Source of the DNA: Notamacropus eugenii
Lineage: Eukaryota; Chordata; Mammalia; Diprotodontia; Macropodidae
Assembly (NCBI RefSeq): GCF_028372415.1
Contig: NC_092878.1
Span: forward strand, 2,631,501 to 2,695,500
Direction: 5' to 3'
DNA length: 64,000 bases
This document shows positions 11,715 through 22,033 of the stretch, in pieces (position 1 is the first letter of the stretch; every line of letters begins with the position of its first letter). The position numbers and the translations under genes are program-made. Below the pieces are notes generated by a model. It saw nothing but the letters and a program-made list of their open reading frames with translations. It was not told the DNA's origin and did no database searches.

Positions 11715-11924
11715 CGCCCCCTCTCCGGAAAATGGCGCAGTAACTGTCGGTGGTGTGTGCGGAGGAAGGGCAGAGGCCGCGCTGGGACCTCGCCGGAGCC
11801 GCCGCAGGTGTTCCGAAGTTGAAGTTGCGGGCGGTGGGCGCGGGGAGGCCCCGGGCCTTCCATTGAAATGAGAGGAGAAGCGGTCGGGCTGTGAAGAGGT
11901 GGAGGAGAGCGACCCGAGGCGTGC
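11715..11924 (+). other. GABPB1: Candidate non-coding exon 1 of GABPB1
   Basis: Starting near the ETS/YY1 element, the first strong donor on the + strand is 'ggcgtgc|gtgagtg' at 11,924/11,925. Weaker alternatives are 'ccgcag|gtgttc' near 11,810 and 'ttttag|gtattc' at 12,332/12,333. The exon would be wholly 5' UTR because translation starts at the first base of the exon at 51,033. Start and end are provisional; cDNA would decide. Confidence 0.35.
11720..11745 (+). promoter_or_regulatory. GABPB1: ETS core overlapping a YY1-like element; likely start-site region
   Basis: CCGGAA (11,725-11,730) runs into AAAATGGCGC (11,729-11,738), close to the YY1 consensus AAnATGGCG. In CpG-island promoters YY1 elements of this kind usually lie at or just after the transcription start, so I place the GABPB1 start within a few tens of bases of here. 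That is inference, not observed. Confidence 0.45.
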
Positions 11925-11944
11925 GTGAGTGCGCCGGGGACCCC

Positions 11945-12013
11945 GCGTAGACGGAGCCCGTGTAGACAGACGGAGCCCGCGTAGACAGACGGAGCCCGCG
12001 TAGACGGAGCGCC
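11945..12013 (+). repeat. GC-rich tandem repeat in the CpG island
   Basis: Four successive units begin 'gtagac' at 11,947, 11,962, 11,981 and 12,000 (spacing 15, 19, 19). Each carries 'acggagc'; the two middle units are the full form with 'gtagacagacggagcccgc'. It lies just after the best exon 1 donor, so in 5' UTR or intron 1. Confidence 0.9.
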
Positions 12014-12210
12014 TCCGCGCACCGCCCCAGCCTCACGCCGGCCTGACGGAGGCTCGCTTTGGAGCCGAAGATGCCCCTGTAGACGCCGCGATCACACCGC
12101 CGTCCCTGCGCTGCTTCCGCGCCGTATCCGGATCGCGGAGGGCATTTGGCGTCCGCGCAGGGGCCGCCCGGTGTCGAATTGCTGGGTCCTGACCCCGCGG
12201 TGATGTCGGG

Positions 12211-12217
12211 CCGGAAG
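12211..12217 (+). promoter_or_regulatory. ETS core CCGGAAG
   Basis: A further ETS-type core (CCGGAAG) lies about 480 bases downstream of the likely start site, still inside the CpG island. Function is inferred only. Confidence 0.35.
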
Positions 12218-13109
12218 GGTGCGTTTGTTCCCCCGGATTCGCGGAGTCTGTTCCAGCTGCCGCAGTCTGTCTACACTGCCCTGACGCTCCAGCTTCTGGA
12301 TTGCGTGGACGGCTGCAGAAGCAGTTTTTTAGGTATTCTGATGTAGAGCGCGGGCCGTGCGCAGACCCCTGCTGTGGGGTGGGGCCCGGTGCCCGGCAGA
12401 GCCCATCTCAGTGAGAGGGACCCCAGGGGTGCCCGAGACGGCTTCCAGGTGCGGGTCCGTGAGCGGGCAGGAATGGGCAGAGGGTGCCCGGAGCCGGGCC
12501 CTTCAGTGCCCCTTGGTACCCCCGGAGCTGGGCCGTTGAGTGCCCCTTGGAGTTGGGCCTTTGGCGGCCCCTAAGCAGACCGAACCGTGGCACGGGGCTT
12601 GTGATGCCGGGCTGAGGGTCCGGACCACGTTGAGGCTCCTCCTTAGCCCAGCAGGCGGTGATGATGAGGGACAGGGCCCCGGGACCCCCGTCAGCAGGAG
12701 GCGCGTGGCCTGCCCTCTCTCAGGAGGGACATCCAGCAGCGCCGGGCAGATTCTTGTAGAAACACTCCATCTTTCTCAGTCACATATGCCAGTGTTTTTA
12801 GCATTTTCCCGGTTTTCAGGTTCCAAGCTCCCTCTCTTGCCCCACCGGAGGAGGCAGGCAGCTTGATGGAGGTTGCACTTGTGCAGTCACGCAAAACGTT
12901 TCCTTGCTAGTCAGGTCGTGAAAGAGAAGAGACCAAACCCCTCAGGAGAAGCCAGGTTAAGGCGCTGCTTGAGCCCCGCTCAGACCCCGGGCCTTCCTCT
13001 GCAGGCCCTTTGGGATTGCTAGGGGTCATCGCCCTGCTCGAGAATGGCCAGGGCGCCCACGCTTGGTCTGAGGGCAACGTTGGCTTGGCTTGTCTCCCTT
13101 CTCTTCTCA

Positions 13110-13300
13110 TCGGTTCCTAGAAAGCCGCCTGCTCATCACGTCTTACGGCCCGGTAGTGTTCCCAGGCATTCCCCCGTGGAGGGGCAGCCCCTCTGTTTCC
13201 AGTTCTGTGCCACCACAAGAAGGCGCTTTGATCTCTTTGGGGTACAGGCCTAGTCATGGCTTTTCTGGGCCAAAGGGTGTGCACGGTTTTATAGTGTGAG
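13110..13300 (-). repeat. L1 3' fragment, antisense, in the CpG-island shore
   Basis: 'tcatcacgtcttac', 'ttcccaggcattcccc', 'ttccagttctgtgccaccac' and 'cttttctgggccaaaggg' parallel the antisense L1 3' ends at 21,180-21,300 and 54,190-54,330. It is unusually GC-rich for an L1 copy, perhaps from its position beside the island. Confidence 0.65.
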
Positions 13301-14436
13301 GCGGATTCTTAATGTGTGAGGTACGGATTTAGAGTTCAGAAATTTCACTTTGTTCGTCCTGAACTTACTTTAAAAGCCTGGTGTCTGGTTGTGTGTGGAA
13401 TCTAGTGGATACCTGTTAGAATTACCTTGAAGTGTACATTGGATCTCACTTCTGTGGGAAAGAGTGGCTTTGTCTATGAATAAAAAGTGGTTTAATGAGA
13501 GTCTAATCTGCACGTGAACAGTGGTTTTTTAAAGATTATTTTAAAAGTAATTCAGTGTATAGGAAGTTCTTTCTAACCATAATTTAGAACTTGAAGTGCC
13601 GTGAGTACTATGAAAAAGATGTGGTGTGGTCATGAAGCAGTAGTGTAGGGATGAGAGATGAACAGTCTGAGTATTTCTGCGTGATACCAATAAAATGTCA
13701 AAGAAAATAAAGAGATGGGAGATGATAGGTAAGAATTGCACTGTGTTGAGAAGGTATAGGTGAGTGGGTTACTTTGTTCACTTACGGAGGAAATACAAAT
13801 GAGATGACAGGATCCATTCAAAAAAACTGATTGCTTAGCACAGAACCCCTTTAGTCAGTCTCACTATTATTGCACATTTCCTTTTCATTAACTGACACAC
13901 TTTTTGAAAAAAGACACATGCAGAGTTTAGGTTTGTCACCCTGAAGTCAGTACAGCTTTCTAAGACCTGATGCAGAAATCTTGTACTTAGGGGTTCTGAA
14001 AAGGGAGTAAGGAAGCCAGAAATGAGCTCACAGCTTGTGGGTGAGCCCTGTGCTTCTTCAAATGGGGAAATTTCTGCCAACGTGGTTAGAGCCCTGAGTA
14101 TCGTAGTTAACATTGTATTTGTTAAATTTTTTAAAGTTGTTCATCATTTCTTAACTATCATCCTCTTTAGATTTTAAGTTGTTTAAAGCAAAACTATACT
14201 TACCAGTAGTGCTGAACGCCTGAAACAACGGGAATTTGGTAAATATTGCTGATAAAACTTAATCCATTCACATAATCATTCAGTGATTGGTGGAGCGGTA
14301 CATTTATTTTCAGCTCATTGGCAATTAGCTTTGAGAAAGTTTCTTCTCTTCCTAGAATTACAGATCTTAGCACTAGACATAACCTTGAGCAAATCTAATT
14401 CATCCACTTAAATGAAGAAATGTGCGAGAGGCAGTT
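13300..14436. other. Intron 1 start; no feature recognised
   Basis: AT-rich sequence without recognisable repeats or ORFs; probably unique intronic DNA. Confidence 0.5.
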
Positions 14437-14560
14437 ACAGTTCAACAAGCATTTATTTATTAAGCAGGCACTATGTTTCAGGTGCTGTTAAAAGGCACCG
14501 GGAACCAAACAAAAGCATGTTTGCCCTCTAGGAGTCTTCATTCTACTGTCCGTCGTATTT
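14436..14560 (-). repeat. L2 3' end, antisense
   Basis: 'caacaagcatttatttatta', 'ggcactatgtttcaggtgc' and 'tctaggagtcttcattctac' are the antisense L2/MIR terminus. Confidence 0.75.
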
Positions 14561-15390
14561 CACATCTGGTAGAGGACGTAGGTCTTCTGATTCCCAACTT
14601 CATGGACAGTTGTAAGTAATTTTAGGAACAAAATCTAAACTCTTGCTTAACTCTAGTTTTATTTCTTCAGAGCACAAATAGTAAGGGGGCTAATGCCTTT
14701 ATCTCTTGACTTGTCATTACAAAGGGTTTTTTACACCTACTAGGTTTCATTAGACTTTCTTAGGCTTAATACTTTCACACATCAGGATAATATGCTTCAT
14801 TGATGAAGTTTGGGTATACCTTTTTTTTTTAAACCAGTTAATACATAGGTAACATAATTTTTCCTCAGCACATTCCTTTGAAATAGGAATTGAGACCCAA
14901 CATGGTCATTATAGTAAAACCTTAATTAACCATCATTTTCTTAGAAAAGAGATGGAGTTTTCATTTTAATTGAAAACTAAGCAGAAAAATCCTTTTTGCT
15001 TGATCATATGTTGGAAATCTTTTAAAAATACATTAGTCTATTTTCCTAAATAATTGAATCTTTGATTCCTGGATTTGGTAGTATATCAGAGAAATGTTTC
15101 TGAATATAATGATTATTGTATAATAATTAAGAAGTAGGAGCTTGGGTTTGAATCTGTAATGTTCTAGAAGTTGGGTTTTTTTGGTTTGTTTTTGCTTTTA
15201 GCTTAAGGTACTTGTATGAACTTTTCTGCTGAATCAATACTTTTCCTTAAAAACTGGATTCTAGCCAAGATTATAGTTAACTGAGGTTTGACTGTGCTGT
15301 GATATTTTGTTCATAATTAAAGTCATAGTTTTCAAGTTATTTTAAATTTCATGGATTTATAAAATAGGCAGAAAAAAACCCCATAGCAGT
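14560..15390. other. No feature recognised
   Basis: AT-rich intronic DNA with a T10 run at 14,821. No supported feature. Confidence 0.5.
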
Positions 15391-15394
15391 GCGA

Positions 15395-15585
15395 AGAGAG
15401 CAAAATTTGTAGTTGGAAGAAGTGGATTCAGACCTTGTTGTCCTTCCTTCTCTACCCCCTTCCCTCATATGATCTTGGGTAAGTAACATCTCAGGGGCTC
15501 AGTTTCCTCATTTGTAAAATGAGAGGATTGGATTATATGGTCTTGTCCATCTTTTAGATATATGATTCTGTGTCTATTTTAGATC
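15395..15585 (+). repeat. MIR-like SINE, sense
   Basis: 'ttggaagaagtggattcaga', 'gatcttgggtaagtaacatc' and 'cagtttcctcatttgtaaaatg' form a MIR order with central core. Confidence 0.8.
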
Positions 15586-16080
15586 ACTTTATGATCAGTC
15601 CTACTTTGAGATGATACTTGTGTATTCTGCCTATTTTGTCAATTAAAAGAAAGGTTGGGGTCAGCAAAGACTTTTCCTAATCTACTCTTCTACCTTCTGT
15701 AGTTTCAACACTTCAACATCAAATTATCTGTTGATTCCTCAGAGTAGAAAATGGAAAAAGAAAAAGCCGTTGTCCTTAATAGTCATGATTTCTGTAAAAA
15801 TTTTAACAGATTTAAAACCATCACCATTAGGAGTCTAAAGAACCCAGAATTCCCTGTTGTAAACAACACTTGATCTTTCCAAGTAGAGAGATGATAGACA
15901 GCCAAGGATAACATTAGTTTAGAATTCAGACTCATTTGTAAAACTGTAGAGGAAGGTGTTCAATTATTACAATTAGCATTGCCTTACAAAACAGTGAAAA
16001 GCAATGAAAGTGAAAACAAATTTAAAGAAAACTTGGAATGAGACTCAAAACAAATCATGTCATCCTAGGAGCATTTAGAG
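15585..16080. other. No feature recognised
   Basis: Intronic AT-rich sequence, nothing supported. Confidence 0.5.
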
Positions 16081-16194
16081 ATGAATCATAGAATTTTAGA
16101 ATTGTAAAAAGACTTCAAGGGACATAGATCAAGCCTTCCCCCCAAAAGAATCCTTCCTACAACGGGGCAGATAAATGATCACCTAGAACCAGAG

Positions 16195-16395
16195 TTCTTA
16201 ACTTTCTCTGTGTCCTGGGTTTCTTTTGCAGTGTAATGAATCCAGTAGATCCCTTCTCAGAATGATGTTTCTAAATGCATAAAATAAAATACATAAGGTT
16301 ACAGAGAAAATCAACTATATCAAAGAATTCATTTAAAATTTTTACTTAAAAAAAATAAAAACCAAGTTAATGGGCTCTTGGTTAAGGGCCTCTGA
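16195..16395 (+). mobile_element. Non-autonomous hAT-like element
   Basis: The ends are imperfect inverted repeats: 'cagagttcttaac' near 16,200 and 'ggttaagggcctctg' near 16,380-16,395. The middle contains 'aaatgcataaaataaaatac'. A related copy lies at 38,040-38,190 with 'ggcacaaaataaaatac'. The ends resemble hAT/Charlie termini; assignment is by eye. Confidence 0.5.
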
Positions 16396-16599
16396 TCTAG
16401 GGTTTGCTTCAAGTTCCCCAATGAGGGAGAATCCACCACTTCCTAAGGCAGCTTTGAATTTTTGGGTAGCTCTGATTGCTATAACCCTGACATCAATCCC
16501 CAGGTTGGGTCATTCCAGCTTCTTGCCCATTGCCCCTTGTTCTTCCCTCTAGGGCCAAACCAAACAGGGTTAATCCTTCTACATGATATCCCTTTGTGG

Positions 16600-17700
16600 A
16601 CTTTTTATTTAAGTTTTATTATTTGACATTCTTTTGGTCACCTTTTTTTAGGGTATGAATATTTTATCATTATAGTCACTTTTACATAGAACTCTCTTTC
16701 CCTCTTCTTCATCCCCTCCTGCGAAGAGCCTTCCCCTATAACAAAGAAAAAACAACAGTTAAACCAAAATAACTGACGTCAAGTTTGACCTGTGACAGCA
16801 TACGCAGTATTGCACAGCCGGAGAGTATATGCACAATTTGTAGCCTTTTGTGCGTAGTTCCGCAGTTCTCTCCAGAATGGTTACATTACTTTTCACAAGC
16901 CCACCAATAATGCATTAGTGTTCCAATTTTTCCAAATCTCCTCCAGCATTTATCATTTTCCTTTTTTGTCATGTTAGCCAATCTGATAGGTGTGAGGTGG
17001 TACCTCAGAGTTGTTTTAATTTGCATTTCTCTAATCAATAATTATTTAGAACATTTTTTTATATGACTATAGGTAGCTTTAATTTCTTTATCTGAAAACT
17101 AGCTGTTCATATCCTTTGACCATTTATCAGTTGGGGAATGACTCATATTTTTATAAATTTGACTCAGTTCTCTATGTTTGAGAAATGAGGCCTTTTTCAG
17201 TAACACTTGCTGTAAAATTTTTTCCCACCCTTCTGCTTTTCTTCTAATCTTGGTTGCATTGGCTTTGTTTAAGTAAAACCTTTTAAATTTAATGTAATCA
17301 AATTTATCCATTTCATAATGTTCCTTTATCTCCTGTTTGGTCATAAATTCTTCCCTTCTCTATTGATCTTAGTTATCTGACTATTCCTTAATCTCTTGAT
17401 TTATGATGTATCACCCTTTATGTCTAAATCATGTAACCATTTGGTATGTGGTGTGAGATGTTGGTTGATGTCTAGTTACTGCCAGTTTTCCCAGCAGTTT
17501 TTGTCAGATAATGAGTTTTTATCCCAGAATCTGGAGTCTTTGGGTTTATCAAACAGTGAATTACTGTAGTCATTTACTACTTTGCCTTGTGAACATGGTC
17601 TATTCCAGTGATCCGCCACTCTGTTTCTTAGCCAGTACCAAATAGTTTTGATGGTTGCTGCTTTGTAATGTAGTTTTAGATCTGGTGGGGTTTGGCCAGG
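16600..17700 (-). mobile_element. L1 ORF2 C-terminal/3' fossil, antisense
   Basis: On the minus strand 17,344-17,099 reads LNKANATKIRRKAEGWEKIL, then LSQIYKNMSHSPTDKWSKDM, the conserved block near the L1 ORF2 C-terminus. Around 17,640 lies the antisense of the 'WY..RN' region before it. The 3' part down to 16,860 is the antisense of the 'RYHLTPVRL' and 'CWRGCGEIGTL' region. The frame is broken. About 16,600-16,850 may be a separate A-rich repeat. Confidence 0.8.
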
Positions 17701-17980
17701 GAGGTACGTTTCTTTTCTTCAGTCAGTATTGGCTGTTAGGATTGCACAGCATTCCATTTCATTTTATTTTTCCTTTTATTTATGTTGTAGTCATTGTACA
17801 GAGTGTGTGTGTGTCTCTGTGTGTGTGTATAATTTTCCAAGTTCTCTTGGTTCTACTTTGCCTTCATATACTTGAGCCAGCATCTTCCCTATGCTTTCCC
17901 TTACACCCTGGTTTTCTTTTTGTCTCTTCCCCTCCCAAATTTTCCTATTTCCTTCACTTGTTCCTCATATGGCATAGGCT
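17700..17980. repeat. T-rich intronic DNA with a (GT) microsatellite
   Basis: An impure 'gtgtgtgt' run lies at 17,802-17,830; the rest is T-rich and unclassified. Confidence 0.5.
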
Positions 17981-18260
17981 CAAATCCCTTTTTACCATCT
18001 TGGTTATTCGTCTCTGGATATTCTCCAATTTATCAATATCTTTCCTATTGTAGTCTCTAGATCTGAACATTATTTTTCAAATAGAGTGGAGTATAACAGG
18101 TCAGTCACCTCCGTATTACTGTAAACAGGTCCTTTCAGTGTGACTTGATGTAGTATTAGCCTTTTTGACTGTCATCTCACCTTGGTTGACTCATTGATCT
18201 TGTAGCCACTAAGATCTTTTTTTCAGATAAACTAAACCCTCTCACCATACCTCCCATACC
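17980..18260 (-). repeat. CR1/L3-type LINE 3' fossil, antisense
   Basis: 'tggatattctccaatttatc', 'ttcctattgtagtctctag', 'gaacattatttttcaaatag' and 'ttgactcattgatcttgtag' are the antisense CR1/L3 3' order. Confidence 0.6.
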
Positions 18261-18349
18261 AGGAGAACAACAAGTAGACATAAAATAGAGCAAATTTATC
18301 GCTTTGTAGGGCTATCACATTTGTATTTGAACATCTCATGCACCAAAGT

Positions 18350-19000
18350 GCCAAACGAAGAAGGAGAAATGATTCTTGAGAAGGCAGATTAAGGAGAGGT
18401 GGTTGGATAAGACCAGGTACATAGAGGAAGTCTGTGCTGGAGGAGACAGTCTTGAAAGCACTGTGGATTGCTTTGCAAGATATCTCAGAGAGGGTAAGAT
18501 TACAGAATATTGGGAAAAAATTATGGATAAAGTAATCCTTGCTCCCCTCGAAGGATGAAGTGAATACCAGTAACTACCACCTTATGTGCTATTCATTAGT
18601 AAAAATCTTCACAGGAGAAATCTGCATGTGTATCCAGGGTGTCCTCAATGGAAACATGAGAAGGGGAGAGCAGGCTTTGGCAGACATTCTAAAGAAAACC
18701 TCACCTTTACAGTTACAGTTTGCTGTAAGATCCAGAGCGTACAAGATGCTGCTGTGTTTATTGTGTGCAGATTTTTTTGAAAAAATATTTAGGACTCACT
18801 AGAGCAAAATGTAATCTTCAATCTGTTCCCTCAAGGAGTCTTTTATGATGTAGTAAGATCATACAAGATTCTTTGAAGAATACAGCCATAAAGGTAATAA
18901 CCATTCAATGGCTGATTATTTTCAAGTGAGGCATAAAGCAGCTAGGAGTCTTATGTAGCCACTGTTTCCTTGTTTTCCTAAGTACTATTTTTTATTCTTT
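18350..19000 (+). mobile_element. RTE-clade reverse transcriptase fossil, sense
   Basis: Across frame breaks the translation gives a 'QAGF-R..T..H...V' type segment (18,665-18,700), then 'LLCADFFEKIF' (18,755-18,790, the FVDxxKAFD position), 'LEQNVIFNLFPQGV' (18,800-18,845) and a 'VRHK' segment (18,925) where RTE elements have 'VRRGVKQGD'. It is decayed, with no intact frame. Related fossils lie at 28,440, 33,840 and 61,850. Confidence 0.6.
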
Positions 19001-19690
19001 ATGTAGATGTTTGCTTTGTCCCAAAGAGTGACATGACCAAGGTCCAAGTGGAAAAGAGACTCAAGATAGGTCTTCCATATCATCCCCTTTTGTAGGTGAT
19101 TATTGTACTGATTGCAAGTTCCAGAAAATCTGGCTCCTTTCCAGTGGAATCCATGATTATTTAAAAGAGATTGGCCTAATAATAAAAAACGAAATAGATG
19201 AAAAATCTGTAATAACTTGCAGTTGAATTTCCTAATAGGCCACATGCAGGCATATAAGGCAAAATGAGGTCACAAGCATTAAGGAAGCATTTACCATGAG
19301 TCAGGCAAAAAGAATGACTGCCCCTGCCCTAAAGAGGAAGATGACACTTGAAAGGTAGCTGAAAAATGGGAAAGGCAGATGAAAGCAGGTACTTACTGGG
19401 AGAATAGTGGCAAAATTAAATATGTGCTTCCTGGAGCGGAAAGAAACCTGTGACTTGGCCCCAAAATGGAAGCCCTCTGAAGTAACTTACTTGGGAAAAG
19501 GAGGCTGGCTCGGGAAAGGAATGTTCCAGAGTGATAAGGCAACTGTGTTATGGGGAAATCCAGAGCATCAGAGCAGCTAGGAGGGGAAGAAAACGTGGCC
19601 AACTTGATTCGTCTTGAAAATACATACAAATTAGATTAAAAATCTTGGAACGCCATAAGCGCCAAAGACTCAGTTGTAAATGTTTCAAAG
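19000..19690. other. No gene; possible short antisense L2 piece
   Basis: 19,280-19,370 ('catttaccatgagtcaggca', 'cctgccctaaagagg') may be an antisense L2 end. The rest is unclassified. Confidence 0.4.
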
Positions 19691-19980
19691 GGAAATGTAA
19701 AAAGACATGATGGACTGTAATCTACCTTATGCACTTCCATGCCAAAGTGACCTTCCTAAGTGCAGGTCTGACCGTAGGATCCCTTTCCCAGTTAACTCCA
19801 GTGCTTCCATATTGCCTCTAGGATCAGATATTTAGTCCTGTGTCTTTTAAAGCCCTTCAAAATCTGGTGCATTCTTACCTTTACAGTTGTCCTATGCATT
19901 GCCTCCTTCCACACACTCCCAATTCAGTGATCCTGCTATTCTTGTTATACTTTGCATGAGCTAAAGCCTCAAAGGAAAAT
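19690..19980 (+). repeat. L2 C-terminal/3' region, sense
   Basis: 'gatccctttcccagttaactcc', seen as partial matches, then 'attgcctctaggatcagat', 'aaagcccttcaaaatctgg' and 'ccacacactcccaattcag' follow the L2 order encoding 'LPL.YRI...ALHDLAP'. Confidence 0.65.
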
Positions 19981-20039
19981 ACAGGTTGGGTACAAATTTA
20001 ACTGGAATTCCTGGAAGAAGTAGAAGCAAGAAATTTTTT

Positions 20040-21985
20040 TTTTTAAAGACTTTGATATGTTTTTATAAATGAAATGAGAGTACTAGAGGAAAATGCAAAA
20101 GAAATGAGTTGTGGCAGAAAGAAATGGAAATGGAATTAACAACTTGGCACGAGATACAACACCTTGCTCAAGTAACAAACTCTCTAAAAATTAAAATGGA
20201 ATAAAATAGAAACCTAATGACTCCATAAAACAAACAAATACTGAAATGAAATCGAAGGAAGAAAATGTGAGGTATGAATATGCTCTGAAATCAAAGCAAA
20301 AACAAGAGACCTGCGAAACAGATCAAGGAGAAAACATTTAATAGTCATTGGGCTACCTGAATACCATGGCCAATGAAAGAGCCTAGAAAGATTTTAGTAA
20401 ATTGTAAAAAGGAAACTGCCCTGATCTCTTAGAACCAGAGGAAAAAGTAGAAATAGAAAGAATCTATCAGTTGCTACCTGATAAAAATTCCAGTCTGACA
20501 CTTCTCAAGAATATAGCTGAAATCAGAGCTCTCAGGTCAAAGGAAAAGAGTATGTCAAGTAGCAAAGAAAGAATTCAAGCAGTGAGGAGCTGTATTATAC
20601 ATGATTTAGCAGCCACCACTATCAAGAAGTGGAGAGCTTAGAATATGATATTCTAGAAGGCAAAGGATATAGGCTTACAGTCAAGAATCACTTACCCAGC
20701 AAAATTAAGTATGATTGCAGAGGGGGAAAAATGGATCTTTTTAAAAAAATAATTTATTTTTAGTTTTCAACATTCGCTTCCCTGTTTTAAATTTTCTCCA
20801 CCTACCTTCCCAAGATGAGCATGAAATCTGATATAGGCTCTACATATACATTCCTATTAAAAATATTTTCACATTAGTCATGTTGAATAGAAGAATTAGC
20901 ATGAACAAGACGAACCCATGAGAAAGAAAAAACAAAACAGAAAAGAGAACAAATAGTATCCCTTGATCTGATTCAGACTCCATATTCTTTCCTCTGGGTG
21001 TGGATGGAATTTTCCATCCTGAGGCTCTTGGAATTGTTTTAGGTCCTGGAATTGCAGTCTGTCAACGTCAGTCGTCTCACAATGTGACTGTTGCTGTTAC
21101 AGTGTTGCCCTGGTTCTGCTCACTTCTCTCAGCATCAGTTAACATAAGCCTTTCCAGGTTTTTCTGAAGTCTACCTGCTCGTCATTTCTTACAGCATCAT
21201 AGTATTCCTTTATATCCGTATACCACAACTTGTTCAGCCATGTCCCAGTTGATAGGCATCCCCCTCAATTTTCAGTTCTTAGCCACCACAAAAAGAGCTG
21301 CTGTAAATGTTTTTGTACATGTGGGGCCTTTTCCCATTGGAAAAGTGAATCTTAAATGAAATAGAAGACATACAAGCATTGCTGAAGAAAAGATCAGAAC
21401 TGGGAAGAAACTTGGAAGTTCAAACTTGAGTTAAGAGAAACATAAAAAGGTAAACCTGAATAAACAATCATAGGGAAATAAACAGATAAATTGCTTACAT
21501 TCTAATGTAAGAAGATGATACATGTATCCTGTTGAATTCTTTCAACATCAGGGATCACAGAGGGAATCTAATTAGACAGAAGACCTGAATTGGTTCTGTT
21601 GTCTTAATGATCTTAAGATAAGAGAAGAGGAATTCATTGGGAATGGGGAAGGGAAAGGAAAATTAGGGAAAGTTATCACACGTAATCAGGCTGTACAAGT
21701 AGACATCTGTACAAAAAAGAAGCAGGGAGTGGAATAGAGCGGTTCTGACACAAACCTCACATGCGCATACACATGCACGCACACACACATACACAGCTGG
21801 ATATAGAAATACATTTCATGCTACAGGAAAACTCTTTGAGGTGGCAAAGAACAAGAATCCAAGGGGGAATTAGAGATTATTGGAGACGTTATGATATATA
21901 AGTATGATGGAACAATATTGTTCTACAAGACATGAAAGGGATGTTTTCAGTGATACCTGGGAAGACTTAGCGAGTCAACCAAACT
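20040..21985 (+). mobile_element. L1 ORF1 and inter-ORF fossil, sense (interrupted)
   Basis: 20,300-20,740 translates, with breaks, to the L1 ORF1p RNA-binding and C-terminal region: 'ggagaaaacatttaatagtcattgggc' corresponds to the RRxNLRIIGLPE position, 'gaaactgccctgatctctta' to NCPD(I)LEP, and 'cagtcaagaatcacttaccc' to QPRITYPAK. After an inserted reverse L1 (20,741-21,339) the same element resumes ('aagaaaagatcagaactggg', 'gagaaacataaaaaggtaaa'). No intact ORF. Confidence 0.75.
20741..21339 (-). mobile_element. 5'-truncated L1 3' end inserted into another L1
   Basis: Antisense L1 3' sequence ('cagcatcagttaacataagc', 'accacaacttgttcagccat', 'cccagttgataggcatcccc', 'ttcttagccaccacaaaaag') interrupts the L1 ORF1 fossil. 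It is bounded by near-identical 15-mers, 20,726-20,740 (GAAAAATGGATCTTT) and 21,340-21,354 (GAAAAGTGAATCTTA), read as target-site duplications (12 of 15 match). Confidence 0.8.
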
Positions 21986-22006
21986 GGGAGAATGATATGT
22001 GTGCAT

Positions 22007-22033
22007 TTAGGGTTAGGGTTAGGGTTACGGTTA
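22007..22033 (+). repeat. Short interstitial telomeric repeat
   Basis: Three perfect TTAGGG units followed by the degenerate TTACGGTTA, 27 bases in all. Flanks are ordinary intronic DNA. Confidence 0.9.

Larger units (their letters stand above)
9640..12870. promoter_or_regulatory. Large CpG island at the GABPB1 5' end
   Basis: GC content and CpG density rise sharply at about 9,640 and fall back to AT-rich DNA after about 12,870, in a window otherwise AT-rich. The densest part, about 10,740-12,250, is almost pure G+C with runs such as 'gccgccgcg', 'ggggcggg' and 'ccccgccgggcc'. GC boxes occur near 11,030, 11,100 and 11,500. Long apparent open frames on both strands here reflect low stop-codon frequency in GC-rich DNA, not coding. 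A housekeeping-type, multi-start promoter fits GABPB1. The island extends about 2 kb upstream of the likely start, leaving room for a divergent transcript. Confidence 0.85.

Noticed and set aside
10967..12022. 351-codon open frame on the minus strand
   Set aside because: It lies wholly in the CpG island. It is rich in Pro, Arg, Gly and Ala as expected of stop-poor GC-rich DNA, has no recognisable domain, and overlaps equally long frames on the other strand.
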